This document shows positions 6,438 through 9,909 of a stretch of DNA of 9,909 nucleotides, piece by piece; the stretch's first letter is position 1, and each line of letters opens with the position of its first letter. Made by a program: the position numbers and the translations under genes. Origin of the DNA: Deltaproteobacteria bacterium (GTDB lineage: Bacteria > Desulfobacterota > DSM-4660 > Desulfatiglandales > HGW-15); the NCBI GenBank assembly GCA_020342025.1, contig CP070840.1, positions 3,868,449 through 3,878,357 of the forward strand. The letters are read 5' to 3'. The notes beneath the pieces are model-generated. The model made no database searches. It was not told where the DNA came from and saw nothing but the letters and a program-made list of their open reading frames with translations.

Positions 6438-7358
6438 TTAGTTCATGCTAAACAATTCTGAAGCCAGATCCTCAATAAAGGCGCGGTTTTCCAGCTTCTT
6501 GCGCCAACCCCGTGGAATGGCCTCAACGCCTAAATAGGCGCCGGAAATGGCACAGGCCATGGCCCCCAGCGTGTCCCTGTCCCCGCCGTGCAAGATGGAA
6601 CAAAAGAGACACGCCTCAAAGGATTTTGGATACTTCAGAAAACTATAGATGGCAAATGGCATGGACTCATGCACAGCAACGCTCCGTCCCAGTTCATCTG
6701 CCGCAACGTTAGGGGAAACCTCTTCGGTAAGCAGGTTTTGGATACGCTTCATCTTCGTCTCAATCTCAGGCGTCCGGGCAAAGTCAATGAGCGTTTTGAG
6801 GAATCCTTCCACGGGAAACTCTTTTTGGGAATCCAGCTCTACCGCGTTGGCAACGGCCCGCGCCTGTATTGCCGCACCATCTATCCCCACCGGATGGGCG
6901 TGGGTGACCTCGGCTGAAAGAGAGGCCAGATTGTAAAGGTCTGAGGCCCGGCGAAAGACGAGGCCCAGAGGAACAATCCTCATGGCTGCCCCATTGCCCA
7001 GAGAGCCGCTCCCTCCAAACATCATACGGGCCGCTTCAGGATAGGATATTCCCAAGTTTCCAACGATGGAGAAGATGGTAGGGGGTCCAGAGGCGTAACC
7101 CCGCCACGGCTCGCGCTGAAAGTTGGCACTGAAGGTAGCGCCCAGATCTTGCTGATCAATGCCTTTTGCCTTAATGATCGATTGGGCGAGGCCAATGGCC
7201 ATGGCCGTGTCATCCGTGTAACGGAATTGGGAAACGCTATCGAGCTTGGAAGAGAGGCGGTCTCTCTGGGGGACCATGAAGGCGAGCTCACCAATGGCGT
7301 CCCCAAGGGCACTGCCCACCATGGCTCCCAGATATTTCGCTTTGATATCTATGGTCAT
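6438..7358 (-). CDS. ADP-ribosylglycohydrolase family protein
   Basis: This 306-aa protein covers a whole ADP-ribosylglycohydrolase (DraG/ARH) domain. The N-terminal YLGAMVGSALGDAIGE (9-24) is typical. YTDDTAM (47-53) holds the first pair of Mg ligands (T48, D49, D50). GSLGNGAAMRIVPLGL (118-133) and THAHPVGIDGA (152-162) are conserved core motifs. GGDRDTLGAM (258-267) gives the second Mg-ligand set (D260, D262, T263). All key metal residues seem present, so it should be active. The family removes ADP-ribose from proteins (Arg in DraG/ARH1, Ser in ARH3) or from small molecules; the substrate here is unknown, and no partner ADP-ribosyltransferase such as DraT is nearby. ATG 7358 has no clear SD, but a later start would cut the conserved N-terminal helix. 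It is the first gene of the minus-strand group and divergent from the HU gene, 259 bp away. Confidence 0.9.
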   Translation of the reverse strand: MTIDIKAKYLGAMVGSALGDAIGELAFMVPQRDRLSSKLDSVSQFRYTDDTAMAIGLAQSIIKAKGIDQQDLGATFSANFQREPWRGYASGPPTIFSIVGNLGISYPEAARMMFGGSGSLGNGAAMRIVPLGLVFRRASDLYNLASLSAEVTHAHPVGIDGAAIQARAVANAVELDSQKEFPVEGFLKTLIDFARTPEIETKMKRIQNLLTEEVSPNVAADELGRSVAVHESMPFAIYSFLKYPKSFEACLFCSILHGGDRDTLGAMACAISGAYLGVEAIPRGWRKKLENRAFIEDLASELFSMN

Positions 7359-7600
7359 AGCGTTTACTAAACAATTGGGTTTGTGTCATCCTTCACAATC
7401 TTTTTAACAGTAATTCTTCCAATACACAAGCAGGTTCATGCCGACCATACCTTTCTATACAAACTGAACCCTGAAAGCCCAAGAATATAGAAAAATCAGG
7501 GCTGAAAACGATTTTTTGATCATTTTATTCTTGAAATTTGTGTTTAGATCTATTATGGTGCCACCAAATTTTTCCATCTAACCCGCGAACCATTTAGGAG

Positions 7601-7615
7601 AAAGGAGGAAGGAGG
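7601..7615 (+). promoter_or_regulatory. Repeated SD sequences before HU
   Basis: AAAGGAGG (7601-7608, 9 nt from the ATG) and GGAGG (7611-7615, 2 nt from it) follow TAGGAG just upstream. The first is at a workable distance. The stacking of purine-rich SDs fits an abundant protein. Confidence 0.6.
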
Positions 7616-7617
7616 AC

Positions 7618-7887
7618 ATGAATAAGGGAGATCTGGTTAATCAAGTGGCCAAGGTGGTTAACACGAAGAAGGAAGCCCAGGCCGCGGTGGATTGTGTTTT
7701 CTCCACCATCACCAAGGCATTGAAAAAGAAAGACACGGTTACACTGGTGGGCTTCGGAACATTCAAAGTGGACAAAAGGAAGGCCAGAAAGGGGAGGAAT
7801 CCACAGACCGGGGAAGAGATCAAAATCAAGGCAAAGAAAGTTCCTAAATTTGTGGCTGGTAAGGCTCTGAAGGCTGCAGTAAAGTAA
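7618..7887 (+). CDS. hup: HU-family DNA-binding protein
   Basis: This 89-aa protein is full length for HU. It has the helical dimerisation part (1-38), the GFGTF turn (45-49), basic arm residues around 50-75 and the signature RNPQTGEEI (60-68) with the intercalating proline P62; it ends [14 protein letters not shown] bends and compacts DNA in the nucleoid as a dimer; whether this one is a homodimer or pairs with another HU cannot be told. It stands alone on the plus strand, between a divergent gene and a strong terminator, so it is a one-gene transcription unit. The 250 bp upstream should hold its promoter, but I found no pair of boxes with good spacing: TTGAAA at 7531 and TATTAT at 7551 are only 14 bp apart. 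The gene symbol is a family name, not an ortholog call. Confidence 0.95.
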   Translation: MNKGDLVNQVAKVVNTKKEAQAAVDCVFSTITKALKKKDTVTLVGFGTFKVDKRKARKGRNPQTGEEIKIKAKKVPKFVAGKALKAAVK

Positions 7888-7913
7888 CAAGAATCGCAAA
7901 CGTTTGCGTAAGG

Positions 7914-7951
7914 CCCCCATCAGGAATATACTTGCCTGATGGGGGTTTTTT
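7914..7951 (+). terminator. Rho-independent terminator of HU gene
   Basis: CCCCCATCAGG (7914-7924) pairs perfectly over 11 bp with CCTGATGGGGG (7935-7945), with a 10-nt loop and six T directly after. It lies 27 bp past the HU stop codon. Confidence 0.95.
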
Positions 7952-7954
7952 ATT

Positions 7955-8022
7955 CGCCTCGCCGAAGCCTTGGCGAAGGCGGGTGCTATGCTAAGGAGGA
8001 TGGACGGGCTACGGAGGATGGA
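7955..8022. repeat. GC-rich palindromic repeat plus direct repeat
   Basis: GCCTCGCC (7956-7963) pairs with GGCGAAGGC (7972-7980) around GAAGCCTT, with one bulged base. It is followed by two copies of GGAGGATGGA (7995-8004 and 8013-8022), 18 bp apart start to start. The sequence resembles dispersed palindromic units seen in many environmental genomes, but this could not be searched. It fills the space between the HU terminator and the protease gene. Confidence 0.45.
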
Positions 8023-8045
8023 AAGGGGGTAGCTTCAATCGTGAT

Positions 8046-8966
8046 ATGAGTAGTCTAAGAATGGGCAACAGAATAGTTTTCATTTTCACAGTATTCCTTT
8101 TCATGATGTTTCATGGGTTCCTCCACGCCGCGCAGAGGGGAACACTTGGGGAAAAGGGAGTCATTGTTCTTTTTGACGAGCCCCTCAGAGTTGCCGCCGA
8201 ACAGGCGGCGACACTCTATCCAGCACTCAAGAAGGAGCTTGAAAATACGCTTGCAAGGCCTGTGAATTTCAGACCAACGGTCCTGCTGGTTAAAGAGAGC
8301 GAGAGGTTTCAGAGGATGGCTGGGACAAATCTCATCGTGGCCTTTGCCATCCCGGAGAAGAATCTGATGGTGATCGATTATTCAAAGACGCGTACGGACC
8401 CCTTCTCCATCGAGACCACCATGAAACATGAATTGTGCCACCTTTTACTCTATAATCACATTAAGGAGGCGACCCTGCCAAAATGGCTTGATGAAGGGAT
8501 CTGCCAATGGGTGAGTGATGGTATATCAGAGATCATTATGACTCAGAAGCGATCCGTTTTGGATGAGGCTATCCTTTCAGGTCGGTATATAAGCATCAGG
8601 GCCCTTACAGGCCGGTTTCCGCGTGATGAAAGATATCTTGTGCTCGCCTATGAGGAAAGCAAGAGTGTAGTGGAGTATATGATAAGTTCATTTGGTAAAG
8701 AGGCCGTCCTCTCGGTGCTGAATTATCTGGAAGAGGGTGCTGAGATGGATGAGGCTCTAGTGCGGGGCCTATCAATTTCCTTGGACGAACTTGAGTCAAG
8801 ATGGCATCACCATCTGAGGAGAAGGATCACTTGGGTAACCTATCTGATAAACCACCTTTATGAGATCCTTTTTTTCTTGGCTGCCATGGCGATGATATAC
8901 GGATTCATAAGAGGGTTAATGAAGAAAAGGGCTTATAGGGATGAGGACGAAGAGGATGGGGGGTGA
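8046..8966 (+). CDS. Membrane-anchored Peptidase_MA-type zinc metalloprotease
   Basis: This 306-aa protein has an N-terminal hydrophobic signal or anchor (about 9-28, ending near HAA), a gluzincin-type catalytic domain and a C-terminal membrane helix (about 267-289) with a basic-then-acidic tail. The zinc motif is HELCH at 128-132 (H128, E129, H132). The third ligand is probably E150 in WLDEGICQW, the spacing and wording typical of Peptidase_MA-like proteins. By the positive-inside rule the tail (RGLMKKR) faces the cytoplasm, so the active site is periplasmic or exported. The substrate is unknown. The start is uncertain: ATG 8046 has only a distant G-rich SD, and ATG 8061 is a possible alternative. 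It is the only gene of its orientation here besides HU, which has its own terminator. Its 3' end overlaps the convergent MvhD-like gene by 34 bp. Confidence 0.8.
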   Translation: MSSLRMGNRIVFIFTVFLFMMFHGFLHAAQRGTLGEKGVIVLFDEPLRVAAEQAATLYPALKKELENTLARPVNFRPTVLLVKESERFQRMAGTNLIVAFAIPEKNLMVIDYSKTRTDPFSIETTMKHELCHLLLYNHIKEATLPKWLDEGICQWVSDGISEIIMTQKRSVLDEAILSGRYISIRALTGRFPRDERYLVLAYEESKSVVEYMISSFGKEAVLSVLNYLEEGAEMDEALVRGLSISLDELESRWHHHLRRRITWVTYLINHLYEILFFLAAMAMIYGFIRGLMKKRAYRDEDEEDGG

Positions 8967-9373
8967 TGCACAGGTGAAGGGCCCAACTTGGAAGTCATCG
9001 CCATAATCACCTCTGCCAATTCTGCCAAAGACCTTCCATCATCTTTCGATCTGATGGTGATCCCAACACGTTCTTTCTCAAGGCCGATACTCCCGATGAT
9101 CCACTGGGTCCTTTCCACCCGTTTTTCTGCCCTCCGGTTTCCTTCAAAATACCGGCAGGCGCCTTCCGGGCAGGCAATGACATGGGCTGCATCGGCATAT
9201 TCTTCCAACGCTCTTAGGAGGTGGAGGGGCTCCAACCTCCCACTGCATGGAATAGGGAAGAGGCGTAATGATGTCCCGTGCAGTTTCTCCAGAGAGTGCC
9301 TTTCCGGTTCACCGCAAGCAGGTGTGTTCTGGCAATAAAAGAGGGCTAGAGTGGGCTTCTTTGAATCGGTCAT
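8933..9373 (-). CDS. Stand-alone MvhD/FlpD-like iron-sulfur protein
   Basis: This 146-aa protein matches the MvhD/FlpD (hydrogenase delta subunit) family. It has CSGRLEPLHLLRALEEYADAAH at 43-64, then ACPEGACRYFEGNRRAEKR at 67-85, and a C-terminal part (TQWIIGSIGLEKERVGI) typical of the family. Cysteines 14, 20, 43, 68 and 73 could bind the [2Fe-2S] cluster; the first pair is spaced unlike the usual CxxC-type N-terminal motif. In known systems this subunit passes electrons from a hydrogenase or formate dehydrogenase to heterodisulfide reductase HdrA; no Hdr or hydrogenase gene is in the window. The start is ATG 9373, with AGGCAGGG ending 7 nt upstream; the in-frame TTG at 9379 is too close to that SD. 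The serine-rich tail (139-145) is encoded antisense to the acidic tail of the protease. Its promoter is probably 9455-9482. Confidence 0.8.
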   Translation of the reverse strand: MTDSKKPTLALFYCQNTPACGEPERHSLEKLHGTSLRLFPIPCSGRLEPLHLLRALEEYADAAHVIACPEGACRYFEGNRRAEKRVERTQWIIGSIGLEKERVGITIRSKDDGRSLAELAEVIMAMTSKLGPSPVHHPPSSSSSSL

Positions 9374-9454
9374 TTTCAAACCCTGCCTTTCTGGGATTCT
9401 CCCAGAGGAAGTTAGGGAAACGAGAGCGCACGCGCCGAGTAAAATACACCATTT

Positions 9455-9482
9455 AATATATCATATGCAATATATTTTTCAA
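9455..9482 (-). promoter_or_regulatory. Probable sigma-70 promoter, overlapped by a palindrome
   Basis: On the minus strand TTGAAA (9477-9482) and TATATT (9455-9460) are 16 bp apart, with a TG one base before the -10 (extended -10). It would start transcription about 75 nt upstream of the MvhD-like ATG at 9373. A perfect 7-bp inverted repeat, AATATAT/ATATATT (9455-9461 / 9470-9476) around CATATGCA, overlaps it and could be an operator, though AT-rich DNA makes such repeats by chance. Confidence 0.5.
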
Positions 9483-9751
9483 CGAAAATCGACATATTTT
9501 CTCATGAGGCTTTCTGGTAGAACCCGTCTCGTCCCTTTATCCATGAGGACTGCTTCGAGCAAGTTTCGAAGAAAGTCGTTAAACGGATCAGGCTTGATTT
9601 CGGTCTGTAACTTTCGTGCTTTCTCTGGTACAAGAATTTGACAAAAGACCTTGGAAAATTTATGCAGTACAGGATATACGTGGCGGTCAAGATATTGGCC
9701 TCTTGTTTTTTTGATTCGGGAGCTCTCTACAATGGATGACCTTCCGAGCAT
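9479..9751 (-). CDS. Doubtful small hypothetical protein
   Basis: A 90-codon frame runs from ATG 9751 to TGA 9479 on the minus strand. The protein is basic with a plausible soluble composition and one Cys; I recognise no family. No SD stands before the ATG. The frame stays open upstream, antisense to the SD and coding start of the plus-strand gene at 9778. That gene's promoter would have to lie inside this ORF (a TTGACA is at 9638-9643, with no good -10), which argues against it being real. It could be a true small gene, a decayed one, or chance. Confidence 0.28.
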   Translation of the reverse strand: MLGRSSIVESSRIKKTRGQYLDRHVYPVLHKFSKVFCQILVPEKARKLQTEIKPDPFNDFLRNLLEAVLMDKGTRRVLPESLMRKYVDFR

Positions 9752-9761
9752 TTCACATTTG

Positions 9762-9770
9762 AAAGGAGGT
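9762..9770 (+). promoter_or_regulatory. Strong SD for the GTG start at 9778
   Basis: AAAGGAGGT matches the anti-SD almost fully and ends 7 nt before the GTG at 9778-9780, fixing it as the start of the partial gene. Confidence 0.75.
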
Positions 9771-9777
9771 GGATCCC

Positions 9778-9909
9778 GTGATTGAGATAGCCATGTATTT
9801 TGAGTTGTTGCCGGGCAAAGACCAGAAGGCTTACGCAGAGCTTGCTAAGGCCGTTGTTGCCATGGCACTGGAGGCGCCCGGGGTCGTTGAGGTTCGTGGC
9901 CACCGAAAC
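9778..9909 (+). CDS. ABM-like (antibiotic biosynthesis monooxygenase fold) protein, N-terminal part
   Basis: Forty-four codons from GTG 9778 run off the right edge without a stop. The start MIEIAMYFELLPGK, then a helix (DQKAYAELAKAVVAMALEA) and PGVVEVRGHRN, have the beta-alpha-beta look of dimeric ABM/Dabb-type ferredoxin-like domains: a first strand with a LLPGK turn, an amphipathic helix, and a strand starting after a PGV turn. Such small proteins act as monooxygenases, heme-degrading enzymes or, often, have unknown function; nothing here tells which. Start choice rests on the near-perfect SD, although an ATG lies five codons in. Only the first half of the domain is visible, so the family call is tentative. 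Confidence 0.65.
   Translation, partial: MIEIAMYFELLPGKDQKAYAELAKAVVAMALEAPGVVEVRGHRN

Noticed and set aside
7531..7556. TTGAAA...TATTAT as the HU promoter
   Set aside because: The boxes are only 14 bp apart, too short for a normal sigma-70 promoter.
9374..9379. TTG start for the MvhD-like gene
   Set aside because: The SD is about one base away; ATG 9373 has proper 7-nt spacing.
9638..9666. TTGACA with TATGCA 17 bp on, as promoter for the gene at 9778
   Set aside because: The -35 is perfect but the -10 is poor, lacking the key final T; not listed as a feature.

Overview
The window looks like a chromosomal segment of an anaerobic, sulfur-metabolising bacterium, most likely a deltaproteobacterium (Desulfobacterota). 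The evidence is indirect: an HU protein of the type common there, a stand-alone MvhD/FlpD-type iron-sulfur protein, a LarE-type sulfur transferase, a TauE/SafE transporter, and intergenic spaces rich in short dispersed repeats. No rRNA, tRNA, CRISPR array or intact transposase gene was seen.

Layout. 1-1096 (minus) is the N-terminal part of an exported, calcium-binding-repeat-like protein whose frame is open to the left edge. It has no stop in the window, so simple ORF finding misses it. 1097-2386 has no convincing gene. It holds a terminator-like hairpin just after a short open frame that may be a gene relic, then a roughly 270-bp MITE-like element with terminal inverted repeats and flanking direct repeats. 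From 2387 to 7358 four genes all read on the minus strand: ADP-ribosylglycohydrolase, LarE-like sulfur transferase, YcaO-TPR fusion and TauE/SafE permease (in transcription order). The gaps (about 100-290 bp) contain repeats or hairpins, so this is a co-directional cluster rather than a tight operon. An HU gene on the plus strand (7618-7887) is followed by an excellent intrinsic terminator and a GC-rich palindromic repeat. Next come a membrane-anchored Peptidase_MA-type metalloprotease (plus, 8046-8966) and a convergent MvhD-like gene (minus, 8933-9373); their 3' ends overlap antisense by 34 bp. A doubtful 90-aa minus-strand ORF and the start of a plus-strand ABM-like gene (GTG 9778, strong SD) end the window.

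How it may work together. The most suggestive group is YcaO-TPR, LarE-like and TauE/SafE. YcaO enzymes activate amide carbonyls with ATP. LarE enzymes adenylylate a carboxylate and hand over sulfur. TauE/SafE permeases move sulfur-containing anions or organosulfonates. Together they suggest an ATP-dependent sulfur-insertion or sulfur-trafficking pathway, but no precursor peptide, TfuA partner, or LarB/LarC is present in the window, so the product is unknown. The remaining genes look like unrelated accessory or housekeeping functions.
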